64,000 bases of DNA from Nymphaea colorata (GCF_008831285.2 NC_045151.1:987544-1051543); one strand, 5' to 3'; numbered from the stretch's first letter, positions 12,103 through 25,268 are shown. Made by a program: numbers and translations. Notes: generated by a model not told the origin, from the sequence alone.

Positions 12103-13129
12103 CTGAAAACCATGTTACATAGGTTGTCTACATTCCAATTTCATAGTGAAATATGAGAAATTTAATAAGAGAATAGCAACATTCATTTAAATTACAAAGA
12201 CTTGAAGAAAAAGAGCATCTTGACAGGATGACCACATAAAGGCAGAAAGAAAGAAGTAGACTTGCAAGCTTCTTGTGAGTGCAATGTATTGTATGTGTAC
12301 CTTAAATTTATTTTTTTAATTCAAAAAAGGAAAAAAATAGAGAAAGTTCAGATAAATCAAGAAAAATAAAAATTATGTTTTTTCAAATGAAAAAACATGT
12401 TATACATAATGGCACGCTTATTATAACCATGAAGTTACTTCACAAACATTAGCAAGTGGTCATAATATCATATAGTAACACAACATGAACTAAGACATCA
12501 AGAAACATAATTTATAAGATGATCTACATAATAACTCATAAGTAAGTCATAAGATCCATAACACATCAAAAACCTAGTTTTACGTACACTATACATCACA
12601 TCACAGGACAAAATTGTTCAATGTTAATGCAAATAACAAAGGAAAACAACTTCATTCATAATCTTTATCATCTCATTCTCATTTTCATCTTTCATAAAAG
12701 ACATAACCCTTTTTATCTAAATAAGAATCAATCATCCATGCATAAATCTGTCCTCAAATTGACGATTTCATGGTGAAACTAATTATTCCTTTTGAAAATT
12801 GCCACAATCTCTCCCTCCTTCAACTATTAGATATGTTCAAAAATGAAGAGGGAGACAAGTTTAAAAAATTAGTTTGAAAAAGGTAATTTAACCCCATATT
12901 TTTCAAAATAGACATGTATCGTGTGGTACAGAGTGTATCGCCTGTATCGTGCGATACAAGTTGTGTATTAAACGAAACATGCGATACACATATGATACAC
13001 TACCTGTTTGTGATAGAGATGGTGTATCGTATCATAATTTAAAAAGCGATGGTACGTATCGATACAACCCTGTATCGTATGATAAGTGACACTAAGACGG
13101 ATACAAAAAGAATCATCAATTACATGTCA
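12103..13129. other. spacer with CGATAC-rich repeat
   Basis: AT-rich region upstream of the DUF1664 C-terminal exons, where more N-terminal exons would be expected but none was seen. Between about 12910 and 13085 the words GTATCG and CGATAC recur many times in both orientations. This looks like a subterminal repeat zone of a decayed DNA transposon; similar words occur in the hAT-like element at 48.8-49.3 kb. Confidence 0.5.
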
Positions 13130-13549
13130 TATTGTACCATGATTTAGAAAGTGGTTATTTTTGGCATTCTTGCCCTTCTGTTGTAATTCTATAGAAAATT
13201 GTGCTAATCTAATACAGTAATTCAAAATGACTCTTTTTTTCTATCTCATTATCATTTGATGTATTAATATAAAAAAAAATTAAATAGGCTTTTGCTTAAC
13301 TGAGCTGGCAGCATCTAGCGACACTCGACATAACCTAAAAGAATTATGCTTAGCTCCACATAGAACATCAACTACGGCAGACCTGAAGTTCATACGTGCA
13401 TGTATTCTGAGCCCTCTTTGCCTTTTTCGGTTAGCTTGCTACTCGACATCTATTCAATTTCACCCTTTTTTTTTTTTTTGCTTGCCCAGAGAACATTCCT
13501 AGATAATGGGACAGCAGTACAGCATGCTAGGGATTACGGTCACACTCAT
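13130..13549 (+). pseudogene. duplicated copy of tRNase Z intron 5/exon 6 region
   Basis: About 420 bases nearly identical to 17133-17552, which is the end of intron 5 plus most of exon 6 of the tRNase Z gene downstream. The exon-like part (from 13493) encodes RTFLDNGTAVQHARDYGHTH and retains its acceptor, but homology stops before the exon's end and donor. It lies in the same orientation about 150 bp upstream of the gene's ATG, so it falls in the promoter or 5' UTR zone. The ORF running on into 13654 beyond the duplication is probably fortuitous. Confidence 0.85.
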
Positions 13550-13701
13550 GTTGAAAAGGTTTTCGGATCTGATGTCCCGGATGTTGGAGGTAAACAAACG
13601 TCCCAAGTTGAACAGGTTTTTGGCCGCCCATCTTATGAGAAGATCGCCAGATAGAGGGAGGGAACTGGGAACCCCAAGGTTTTGGAAGGAGAAGCGGATA
13701 G

Positions 13702-14468
13702 ATGATGGCGGGAAGTGGAGAGTCGGAAGCAGGAGGAGGAAGGAAGAAAGGGGCGATGAAGATTGAAGGGTACCCGGTGGAGGGGCTGTCGATCGGAGGG
13801 CAGGAGACGTGCGTCATCTTCCCAACCCTCAAGATCGCCTTCGACATTGGCCGCTGTCCGCAGCGAGCCATCGGCCAGGAGTTTCTCTTCATCTCCCACG
13901 GCCACATGGACCACATCGTGAGATGCCCTCCTCTTTTCTCCTTCTCATGCTTCTTCTGCTATCCCTCGTCGCCGCACCGTCGATACCTCGTTTTTTTCTG
14001 TACAACTTATCTAAATATATTCAATATATATCATCGGATGACTCATGAATGAAGATGCTTGAAGGAGAAGGAAGCCTAAGATTCATTTGGGATAGGTGCA
14101 TGAATCATAAACCTAAGGAAGAAATGAAGCCATAATACAAACGAAAATTTATTTTGCTCCAAGTGTTCACCCATGCTATCTGTCAGTCAAACCAACAATT
14201 CACATAGAGAGAGAATCTGTAGACTGTATCAAGAATTTACATCAGCACGGTGAAAGAACCATCTTATTCTATTGGATTCGTCTCCAATTTTCCTCTTGAA
14301 TGCTTTTAGTGGCACAACCTGATCGAAAGATTGAGATTAGATACCCTTGTATAGATGGCGGAGCCTGGAATTTTTCATGACATGAGCTGAATTACAGTGT
14401 CAAAATTTTGACAAGTGCAGAAATACCATTTTTTTAAATTTCAATATAGGATAAATATTTAATTTTAA

Positions 14469-14519
<51 letters not shown>

Positions 14520-17500
14520 TCTACCGGCTGCTGTAATTAGACGGATGTTTTTTTTTTCAAACTAAAAGCCGTTGCAAAAATGCATTCCATTGCTAAAAAC
14601 TGTAGCCAAACAAGTGTTGTTGCCAATGTATCTTTTGCAACAGCTTTTAGCGACAGAAAACAAAATAAACCATCCAGCCACATACAGCAGCCGGCATATT
14701 TCAGTTTCTCTCTCTCTCTCCCACTCTCTCTCGATATATATATATATATATATATATATCATTGATTCTTGCTAGTTTCCTTAAGAGGATGTGGACACTT
14801 TTCTTTTCCTGAATCAAGTCAAAAAGGTCGGTGTTATTATCCTTTTGAGATCCGACCATATTAAGAAAAAACATTATATTGGTGGAAAGTAATGCTCACA
14901 TTCCCAAAACTGCATATATTTGCCAAAAATTTTCAGGAAGATGATTATAGGTATTGGTATGAATTGTCAACAGTAAAAATGGTGTTACTATTTATGCATT
15001 TCAACCCTCTTTAGCATCTGATTCCTACAGAACCTGTTATATCTCAACACTGTGATTATCGTGTTTCATCTGTCCACTGACTGTGTGACGTTTTAGACAC
15101 GAGAGAAGTTTTCCAGGATGCTAATCTTTCTCCACTTTTCATTTTCCCAATTGTGGTTTACCACTAGCAATATCTTTCTCTCCTTTTTATGTTATCTTTT
15201 GGCATGAATAATTATATATCCTACTGGGCCAGTCGAACCTTTTTTAGTGGACATACTTTGAGATGGTACCTGCCTTTGTGTTTCATGGTGGATGATGAAT
15301 TATAAGTATTAGTGCTTTTGGTTTTTGTAACATTTTTTTTTTTATCTAGGGAGGATTGCCAATGTATGTAGCAACTCGGGGCCTATATAGCATGAAGCCT
15401 CCAACTATTTTTGTTCCCAGATCTATAAAGAACAGTGTGGAGAAGCTTTTTGTAGTTCACAGAGAAATGGATCAGTCTGAGCTTAAACACACACTGATAG
15501 GTCTAGACGCTGGTAAAGCTCCTATATCTTCTCAATCGTGTGGTTCAATATGATGTCATGTTCCAGGCTAAGTGTATGGCTGCTTGCAAGTAACAACGTC
15601 CAACTGCAGGAGAGGAGTTTCAGTTTCGAAGGGACCTTATTGTTAGACCTTTCAGAACATATCATGTTGTACCAAGTCAAGTAAGTCAGATTCTTTTGTA
15701 GCATCTTCTGCCTATATCTTAACACTTACTTTTGTAATTCTATGTTGGATGCAGGGTTATCTAATTTATTCGGTAAAGCAGAAATTAAAGCAGGAGTTTG
15801 TTGGACTTTCTGGAAATGAAATTAAGAACTTGAGATTGTCAGGTGTGGAGGTCTGTCTTAGCAGACAATAAGGAATCCCTCATATTTCATTTGGCCAGTA
15901 CTTATTTGAAGATAATGTGACAGGTTACCAACACAGTCAGATCACCTGAAATTGCATTCACGGGAGACACCATGGCTGATTTTATAGTTGACCCTGACAA
16001 TAGTGATGTTTTGCATGCAAAAGTTCTTATTATGGAGGTAATGAATTATATCAATTGAACATCTTTTAAATTTATCAGTCTCGAATTTGTTGGTGCTCAC
16101 CCAAGGTTAACATCTCGGGAGACAGGCTTGTTAAGTGGTCTAGTCTTTGGAGGATTCTTAATGATAAGGAAAAAAAGAAGAAACATCAGATATTATGCAA
16201 ATTAAGAAAAATTGAAAAAGGATCAGTTTAAACTTTAAATCTTAAACCATCATGATATTTTTAGTGAAAAAAGTTTGTTATTTTAAATCCAATAGTTCTT
16301 ATGTATATAAATGTGTTTGTGCGTGTAAATCCTCCAGGTTTCTCCAGATTTCTCACCTACGGCCACTTATGTTTAGACTTTAAAGCATGTTCCTTCATAG
16401 ACTTGTCATGCAAGAAATTCCATAAAAAAGATGGGGTTCATATATGTCATTCTTGTTTAGAGAGAGAGATCCTTGACTGACTCGTCAAATGCACTTGCAT
16501 TTTACCATGGCATATGCCTATGCTTTGGTCTTGGGTCTCGGCCCTGGCCTTGGCTTTGGTCTTAGTTAGAGAAAGCTTGACTAAAACTTGTATGGATCTA
16601 TGTTTGATCTTTACGTATGGAGTTAATTTTGATTTGCTTTTTATCTTTTTTGTTTGTCAAATGTTGATTGCTGACATGGATGGGCTTGACCATTAAAATG
16701 TTACAGAATTCTGTTAAGAAAATGAGAAGTGTTTGGGGCTAAAACTGACAAAATTCATGTTTGACCAACTGGACAAGCTTTGTTAGATGTCTTCGTTGAG
16801 TCTGAAAAGGTGTTTTACTTCGATATTATGTGTAATTCATAGCCTTTTGTACCACAAACTACCAAGTACCACCCAAGTGAACAAAGGACTCAATAACTTT
16901 TCTGTCAGCTCAAGGGAAATCCTTGCCTCCCGTGCAGTATTGAAATCCTTGGCTCCCGTGTGCAGTATAGAAGGCTATTTGTTTGCCCTGAAAGCTGTTT
17001 TCTTAGGGTACATTCATCTACTCACGAAATTATACATGCCAATTGAAGATTAACAGCAGGCCTCATTCTATCTTGACTGTTGACAATGTACAGATTTTTA
17101 CCATTGCCACTGACTATCTTTAAGCATTAACTTATTGTACCATGATTTAGAAAGTGACTATTTTTGGCATTCTTGCCCTTCTGTTGTAATTATATAGAAA
17201 TTTGTGCTAGTCTAATACAGTAATTCAAAATGACTCTTTTTTTCTATCTCATTATCATTTGATATATTAATATAAAAAAAAAATTAAATAGGCTTTTGCT
17301 TAACTGAGCTGGCAGCATCTAGCGACACTCGACATAACCTAAAAGAATTATGCTTAGCTCCACATAGAACATCAACTACGGCAGACCTGTAGTTCATACG
17401 TGCATGTATTCTGAGCCCGCTTTGCCTTTTTCGGTTAGCTTGCTACTCGACATCTATTCAATTTCACCCTTTTTTTTTTTTTGCTTGCCCAGAGCACATT

Positions 17501-18046
17501 CCTAGATAATGGGATAGCAGTACAGCATGCTAGGGATTACGGTCACACTCATCTCTCTGAGGTAATACCTATGTATATGCCAAATAAGGATTTATGGATT
17601 TCAAGAAAAAGTTTGTTTTGCATATCTGCATCATAATTTATGTATATTTTTGCCAAATTCTCCTTGTCTGCAGATTGTCGGCTATGCAGAGAGGTTCCAC
17701 AATAAAGCAATTCTTCTTATCCATTTTTCTGCTCGTTACACAAAAAATGTGAGTTTGTTTGTGTTCGTTTAAAGTTAGTTGCAGTAGAAGGTCCATCTAC
17801 AGCTTAAGATTTTTGTAGTATGGACCTTTGATTCTGCATGTCGTCTGACTTATCTTTGGTTTGAGTTGCTTTTTCTTGGTTTTGACAGAAAACAACCCCA
17901 AGTAGGGGTTCCTACTGAATCTGGGGTATATCCTCAAAATTAAACTACTATGTTTCTCTATGTTTCTGCAGGAGATCGAAGCTTCAATGTCTCAGTTGCC
18001 TTCAAATCTGATTGACAAGGTCTTCACACTAACCGAAGGAATTTGA
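13702..18046 (+). CDS. short-form tRNase Z (tRNA 3' endonuclease, ELAC1/TRZ1-like)
   Basis: Metallo-beta-lactamase endonuclease that removes the 3' trailer of precursor tRNAs. Eight exons join in frame with GT/AG introns: 13702-13917, 15350-15512, 15610-15680, 15755-15850, 15924-16037, 17493-17561, 17674-17748 and 17972-18046, giving 292 residues. That is close to the roughly 280 residues of plant short tRNase Z. The zinc-binding HxHxDH motif (SHGHMDH) closes exon 1. Exon 2 carries GGLPMYVATRGLY, exon 4 GLSGNEIKN, exon 5 AFTGDT, exon 6 HARDYGHTH and exon 7 IHFSARY, all expected conserved blocks. A downstream ATG (MKIEGYP) also fits family starts; I use the first ATG. Introns 1 and 5 are long (1.4 kb each): intron 1 carries an inverted-repeat element, and the end of intron 5 is duplicated upstream of the gene. 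No targeting peptide is obvious, so a cytosolic enzyme is likely. Confidence 0.95.
14467..14760. repeat. inverted-repeat element with (TA)n(GA)n arms in tRNase Z intron 1
   Basis: The left arm reads (TA)n(GA)n followed by CTACCGGCTGCTGTA. The right arm contains TACAGCAGCCGG, then (TC)n and (TA)n, making a near-palindrome of about 290 bp. The centre has GCAACGGC-like words (GCCGTTGCAAAAATGC, TTTTGCAACAGC). It looks like a MITE or foldback element; no target-site duplication could be fixed because the ends are simple repeats. Confidence 0.6.
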
Positions 18047-19200
18047 GCAGACGCTATGAGATGAACATGTCTGTAGGACCAGAGAATTCAGCATTATGCT
18101 TTATATTTGGATTGCCAATCCAGCAGTTGGCTGGCAAGGGGACTTTTTCCTCGGTAGTCATTTCCTTGGAAAGGAAATGATAAAGGTCTGCAAAAAGAGA
18201 TGCCACTGTCTTGATATTGCTTTGACAATCATGGACTCTTGGTCCGGAATGCTGGTTTATGATCTTAGATTGCTTCTAGAACAGGGTATATTTTAAGCTT
18301 ACATGCACTCCGATGGTTTATGTATTAGAAGGATCGGACGAATTATCAATATAAACTGGTTTAGACTGCATATGAAGTATAGACAACCTACCAAACTCAA
18401 GGCAAGTGATATTAATGACTTTGGCAACACCAATGGTGGTGCCAAACGTTAGATTTGGTATAGCTACAATTTGAAACTTGAATATTTTCCTGAATCCAAT
18501 CAACTTGTGCGTGCAACCATGTCTCCTTCTAATAAAAGACTTGGCCACGAAAAATCGAGTATAATGTCTTGTGTATAATTGAGCTTAATTTGCCATGGCT
18601 ATAAAAGAAAACGCCAAAGTTGGTAAACTTGTGACTTAGACTCAGATCAGCTATAAGACTGGATTATCAGGTGAAAGATTTGATTCAACAACTCATCTGG
18701 GTTATGTTCTTCGGAAAATCTCACTTTCTTAGGAAAGCCCATTCGCCATTCTTAGGTTCCCTTTGTTTCACCTGCTTGGCTGGGAAAGTTCCACGTTTTC
18801 TTTCTTTTTTTTTCTTTGTTATGACTTTACTGGTTTTTCCTGTAAAAACACTGGTACGTTTTCCTTTCTTTGATGTTTAAGACTTTAGCATTGGCTTTTT
18901 CTTGCTTCGCTTTTAGGTTGTAGCAAGTACAAACTCATGTAGCGGATTCAAATCGATCGGTTGATTAACGCATCAATTGCATTGATGCAGTCTATCTTAC
19001 GACAAATCCATTTACTTTTAGGCTACTTTTGAACACCTGGTATTCTTTAGTAGAAAAGGAACCTTCGTTCAAATTTTATGAAAAGTTTCATAAGAAACAA
19101 ACGTGGAATAAATGTGTCCGAACTTTTTAATAGGCTTTAGTACTTTAGCATTGTGAATAAAATTCCACCTAAACAAGTGAAATTTTATGTTTGAAAAAAA
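18047..19200. other. 3' flank of tRNase Z, no gene recognised
   Basis: The first few hundred bases should be the tRNase Z 3' UTR. The rest is AT-rich, with short open frames lacking family resemblance. It ends where the truncated Ty3/gypsy pol sequence begins. Confidence 0.55.
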
Positions 19201-19204
19201 AATT

Positions 19205-21500
19205 TAATCCATCGTAATGTCTTCTTATTTTCACACTGGGATATCAATTCTTTGCAACAAGCTTCCTCGCCGTTGATGCTCTGCTTTGACCCGTTGGCAA
19301 ATTAAATACTTTGCTACATATTCTGCAATTTCACGCTTCATTCCAGGCCACCAAAAATTTCTTCTCATATCCTAAAACATCTTTGTACTGCCAGGGTATA
19401 CAGAAAACTTAGATTTGTGAGATTCATGAAGTAACTGTCGCTTCACCCCTTCATCTATAGGGACCCACAATCTGTGTCGAAATCGCAATGAACTATCTTC
19501 ATCTTGATACCAAAAAGAATTTGCCTTTTTGCTTTCTTCCATGTTCATAACAAAATCTAGATCTTCCTTTTGCTTCAATACAAGCTCTTCCATCAAAGGA
19601 TGTCGTATCACGGCAGTCATCGTTGTTTTGTTCTCGTCACAAAAGTGAGACTGCCAAGCTATCACATCTTACAACAATGTCCAAGAATGAGTTAACATAC
19701 TGCACATTGTTACCTTAGCATGTCTGCTCAAAGCATCAGCAACCACATTCGCCTTGCCTAGATGATATGATATTGTGAAATCATAATCCTTTAAGTATTC
19801 AATCCATCTTCTTTGCCTCAAGTTGGCATCCTTTTGAGAGAACATGTACTTCAACGACTTGTGGTCTGTAAATACCTCAAAAATTACACCATAGAGATAG
19901 TGTCTCCACATCTTCAATGCGAACACAACCGCTCTCAACTTCAAATCATGAGTGGGATAGTGTTGCTCATGTACCTTCAACTGTCTTGAGGCATAAGCCA
20001 CTACACGACCATGTTGCATCAATACAAAACCATAACTGATTCCCGATGCATCTATGTACACTACGAAACCAGAATGACCTAATGGAAGCGTCAGAATAGG
20101 GGCAGTAGTAAGCTTGTCATTCAGAGTTTGAAAACTCTTCTCACACTCTTCATTCCAAACAAACATCACTCTTTTTCTTAATAGCTTAGTCATGGGTGTA
20201 GTTATTTTTGAAAAGTTGCCAATCCCAAAAAGCTTCTAACCTCAGTTACACTGCAAGGCGTCCTCCAGTTCTGTACAGCCGACACCTTGACCGGAACGAC
20301 AAAAATTCCATAATTCGAGATTACATGACCAAGGAAGTTCACCTTCTCTAGCCAAAATTCACATTTCGAGTATTTAGCATATAACTTATGCTTGCGCAAA
20401 ATACTCAACACACTCCTCAAGTGATCTCTGTGTTCTGCCTCACTATTTGAGTATACCAGAATATCATCAACAAAAACAATAACAAATCGATCAAAGTAGT
20501 CTTGGAAAACCTGACTCATGAGGTCCATAAACATCGCGGGAGCATTCATCAAACCAAAAGGCATGATGACCTTGAATTCATAGTGCCCATATCTAGTTCG
20601 AAAAGCAATCATAGTAACATCTTCCTCCTGTATCAAGAGTTGATGATACCATGTCCTCAGATCGATCTTGGAGAATACCTTTGCATTCTTAAGTTGATCA
20701 AGCAAGTCTTCAATTCTTGATGGTGACTTGATTCAACATGCGGTAATCTATACACAAACGCATCATCCTATCTTTCTTGTTAACAAACAATACTGGTGCT
20801 CCCCACGGTGACACACTAGGTCGAATGAAACCCTTATCTAGGAGCTCCTGCAATTACTTATTCAATTCTTCTAACTCTGTCAGTGTCATACGGTAGGGTG
20901 CCCTAGAAATAGGAGTTGTCCCTGGTGACAACTCTATCTTGAATTCCACTTTTCGTGTTGGAGGCAAACTTGACAGTTCCTCAGGAAACACATCGGGGTA
21001 CTCACTCATAATGACAACATCCTGTAACCTCACCGGTTCAGTCTCATTGGTCAACACATTGACCAAGAAAGCCACACTTCCATTATCTATCAAACGTTTA
21101 GCGCAGACACCATTATCTTATCAGTTCGACTAGCTTTACGAGCATGAAATTCCACAGGTTGCATCTCATTAGTCAACAACTGTATCTGCTTCTTCCTACA
21201 ATCTATATTGACATAATGCTCATATAACCAATCCATGCCTAAAACCACATCAAACTCACTAAAACTTATGAATTACCAACTGTGCAGATAAGTGAAATGA
21301 GTGGGTCTCCACGTCCACTGTTTGACATCATCTTTCAACAAATACGAACTATAGTTAACTTTGTTACATTCTAGCATCTTAAGGAGCTCAAAGATGCGTT
21401 CACCCTCTTCAATCCATTCCTCTGTCTTGTCTGGACTGCCATCTCCAGTAAAGACAGGCAACTGCATCGACATAAACTGGTTGAATGACACCGCTGTTGC
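19205..21500 (-). mobile_element. degenerate Ty3/gypsy internal region (gag remnant, RT, RNase H, partial integrase)
   Basis: Reads on the minus strand. A gag remnant (FTGDGSPDKTEEWIEEGE) lies at about 21491-21290. A protease/RT linker (21093-20854, EYPDVFPEELSSLPPTR) follows. The reverse transcriptase has [16 protein letters not shown] and the FVDDILVYS catalytic motif (20705-20202). RNase H follows (20193-19669, [26 protein letters not shown]). The integrase N-terminus (19665 to about 19205) is truncated. Frame breaks between blocks, the missing middle of gag/protease and the loss of the integrase core and 3' LTR show it is dead. It sits directly downstream of the LTR at 21987-25266 in the right order, so both belong to one element. 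Confidence 0.88.
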
Positions 21501-21966
21501 TTTCTCCTTAGGTGGTGTCTTCAGTAGGAGATGGTCAGCAGTACAGTCTGTACATCCACAGGTGGAGTCTACCTTGATAAGGTTTGGGTACCCACACTAG
21601 TCTGGGCGTACTGTTGCCCTGACGTGCTATCATCCAATGGGTATGCCCATCTGAATGTGCCGAACTTGGCTCTCCTTGTGCCTCTGTAGCCAGCCCAACT
21701 CACTTCTTACCCCTACATTGGTACTCCAACAGTACACACAAGAACCCTCAATCTCAAACAAGGTCTATGACCAATCCTTTAAATCAAATCACAAACGTGC
21801 ATCAGCACAATGTTTCAAAACATCAATCACTTAAAACAACAATCATCTTCTGTACATATATTTACTGAAAGATCAAAACTACAATAAAAGTTCAATCAAG
21901 TAAACGCGTACCTGGGCAACACGACTTCACAGATAGGCTTTAACTCACATTCATAGTGGGGTTTGC

Positions 21967-21982
21967 CACAGCTATGATACTA
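21967..21982 (-). other. primer-binding-site remnant of the gypsy element
   Basis: Four bases inside the LTR boundary, the minus strand reads TAGTATCATAGC. This differs at two positions from the initiator tRNA-Met PBS TGGTATCAGAGC. Its place right after the LTR end supports reading 21987-25266 as the 5' LTR. Confidence 0.55.
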
Positions 21983-21986
21983 AAAC

Positions 21987-24900
21987 TGTCACACCCTAAC
22001 CTTTTTGACCCTCAAACATAATTTTTTTTTTCTAAACATAAAACATTAAGGTGCGACGACACAACAATTCAAAAAGGAGGAGCTATGTCATTCAAAACAA
22101 TGGGGCGAACTTTCATTTGTATAATAATTTTGATTCATACAAAATCACATCTAGGTATATGATAAAAATGTCCTAAACCATATAATTGATGTCTAACACA
22201 AGACATCAATACAATCAAAATAAGACCGCGCCGGCACTACAAAAGACTCAAAGCCTCCCCAGTAGGACGTGAGTGAAGCCATCTGCTCAACCTGCTGCCC
22301 CTGGTCCAGCAAAACCTGAAAAACGAAACAACAGAAGGCTTAATCTTCACAGTATGGCAACAAGTCTGGAAAATTCCAAACCCTCTTAGGTAGGGCTCAA
22401 ATATGAGAACAATCATAAAAACAGTCTATCATCATGTCGTGTCAGGGCATAGCCACATCATTTACCAAGAAAGCCCTAACATAGACCACGACATGTAAAG
22501 GCCACTCAATGGCCACAGTAACATGTTTTCAGTTCACATACAAGGCACGAATAAACATATCATTTCATTCATATCATTCACATGCACATCAATCATATAC
22601 ATTTCATTCATGTACTTTTCATTTCATTAATTTGAGTGAATTGACAGTTCTTGTGGGTGCAAACACAGGCACGTGCACACCGCAGGTGGCCTACAGCCGA
22701 GAAACAACCCTCGTGGTGGCCCAGAATAGTATGGATCCATTCACCTGCTGCAGCGGTAGAGCACTCATCCATGGATGTGTGAATTCTAAGGAGAGATACT
22801 CAGCCTTTCCTAGGACACCCAGGTTGGGAAGGCGGGAGCCCAACACTCCGACAACAGTACCATGGGGCCTTGCACCACCTGCGCTCCAAACAGGCGAGAC
22901 CAGTGGCGAAAGCGGGACGTCTCCCAAACACATTGTCACAACCCACTGGCCTCTTATCTCTTATTTTTTTATTATTATCATTATAATTGCACATTCACAG
23001 AATGCCTGGCTAGCTCATGAGGTTGGTTCACTTCACGAGTGCACTCACACCTTCAATTGCCTCCACACGATGTCTACACATAACATTAATAGTCATAGCT
23101 ACCTATCATACAATACGGGTACAATTACCCTCCAATATCAATCAATTGCATTATTGCCCACGGCAATACATATGCAACAAATCACAACATTCACATCCAT
23201 GAAAATTCACATCTTATCAAACACATCAATCAGATCTTTCAAAACTTGGTCAAATCTCGAAGAGTAGCCTCGATCTGTGATGACTCGTAGTTGTCTTATG
23301 CAAGTATCATTCTATGATGCTCTCTAATGCACAATCGGGGTCGAGGAGACACTCGACTCGATACCTCACCTCATCTGTCCTAAGCAGTTATCAATTCTAG
23401 CATGCACATACAAATGCGTTATAATTTTCAAAACAAGCTTCTAATAGCTTTCCAAAACAAAACTTGTCACGTGACAAATCATTCACAATCACACACATCA
23501 GTCACATCTTTCAAAACTTAACCAAACCACAGAGAGTAGTCTTGATCCGTGATTGGCTCGTATCTATCCTAAACAATTATCATTCTATGATGCTTTCTAA
23601 TGCATAATTGGGGTCGAGGAGATACTCGACTCGATACCTCACCTCATTTGTCCTAAACAGTTATCAATTCTAACATGCACATGCAATTGCGTAGTCATTT
23701 AACAAAAACAAAACTAATCACATACATTCAATCTTATGCATACATTCATTCAATCACATTACAATCATTCAATCACACCACAATCCGAGGATCCGAGGAT
23801 CCAACAATCCTGGAACACACATTCACAAATTAGCCCCAGACAGGGATTTGCCTGGAATGCCGCCATACCTGTCGCGCGTCTACAAAACACTTCAAAACTA
23901 CAACTCGCGTTGCTCAAGGTCTACTTGACGTGCCTAGTGTACCTGCAACCACAGTCAGACGATAAGTTCTCTATTCGCATCGTTTTACAATCGATACAAA
24001 TCTGAAAATACCATCATCGAGGCATGTCTTCGCCTCAAATCGGTGTCGACCCACGAAGCCCTCCAAAAAGGGTCTCTTCCCAACCCTCAAGGTTGCCACC
24101 AACGATTAGAACTCAAAACTTGTATTCGACTTATCACATGTACGATTCTCACTTGTTTACTTTAGTTGAGGCGTCTTCCCCACCATAAGATTCTCAACAT
24201 ACAACATATATGCATATCAATAGCAACATATCTCTCAAGCTTGCTAAAACGATTCTAAACGTTCACCACAACAATGCAATCTCTACCATGTTCCCAAATA
24301 GCTTCGAAAAATCAACACTTTAAGCTTGAAAGATCATGATAGACATGAATTGGCGCTTCTCCAACATAATCCTAAACTTTAGCCAAAAAGCAAAGTCGCT
24401 AACATGCATCCCAAATCATCAATTCTACATTTTAGCATGCTCAAACAATAATTATACATGCTCCAACAATAAATATTCGACAATTTAGGTTCCATTAAGC
24501 CTCGCTCACCCAAAATGTAGAGTCTAAACTGCTGCAATCCTCTCGGCAGCCACCTCACGAGCTCAAGTGATCCTCAAGCAGCCAAAATCCTTCAACGCCG
24601 CCACCACCAACGCATTCTAGTCGCTGGTATGAGGGGAAAGATGCGTCCCCTAGCTGCAAATCCAATCCAACAACTACCAAAAGTCAAAATCAACGAAAAG
24701 GTGGTTTAAGAGAGGGGTCTGTCATTAGAAGAAGCCCACGGTAGTGGTGTGGGAGACTGAAAACAAGTGAGAGAGGGCGCTGATAGAGAGGAGAGACTGA
24801 GAGAGAAGGGTTGGACAAAAGGGGAGAGACAGGAGAGGGCAGCAAAGGAGAAGGACCGTGCGGGTGAGACCTGGCGGGAAGGGGAAGAAGAGAGTGAGGT

Positions 24901-25266
24901 GCATAGACAGAGAGGGCGAGACAGTGTGGGAGAGGCGGAGAGAGGGGCATAGCACGGGAGAGTGGGCATGCGAGGGGAGGAGGAGAAGAAGGAAGAAGGG
25001 GAAAGAAGAAGAAAGAGGTAGAGAGAGAGAGAGGTAGGGAGGGTTTACCGGAGCACCGCCGCCGCCGTCGCCCTTCCTCCGCCAGCCCAGAGGTCGCCAT
25101 AGCCACAACCTCCGTCGTCGGTTGTTCATCGCGCCTTCTGTTTCTCCTTGCCATGCCACAGAGCAAGGAACGAAGAGAGAGACGAGGGAGAAGAACTCCC
25201 TCGTGTCGAAATCACACGCGGGTGGCGGGTCCGGCAGCCCACCTGCAAAAAGAGTCTAGCGTTACA
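21987..25266 (-). repeat. long 5' LTR (about 3.3 kb) of the Ty3/gypsy element
   Basis: On the minus strand it starts TGTAACGC (25266) and ends GTGTGACA (21987). It shares its terminal sequences and many internal stretches with the 2.9-kb solo LTR at 36018-38908, in the opposite orientation. One example is the block around 22650-22930, which matches the reverse of about 38000-38290. ORFs inside it (about 22509-23267, 24690-25166) are low-complexity or Pro/Ser-rich and are not treated as genes. Very long LTRs fit the Tekay/Del type of chromovirus, but that lineage is inference. Confidence 0.85.
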
Positions 25267-25268
25267 TC

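Noticed and set aside
22509..23267. 252-residue open frame on the plus strand
   Set aside because: It lies wholly inside the gypsy LTR, is His/Ser/Thr-rich, has no domain, and the matching stretch of the solo LTR at 36-38.9 kb has different frames open.
24690..25166. Overlapping Pro/Ser/Leu-rich open frames on the minus strand
   Set aside because: Low-complexity CT-rich DNA inside the LTR gives open frames on several phases; no conserved protein.
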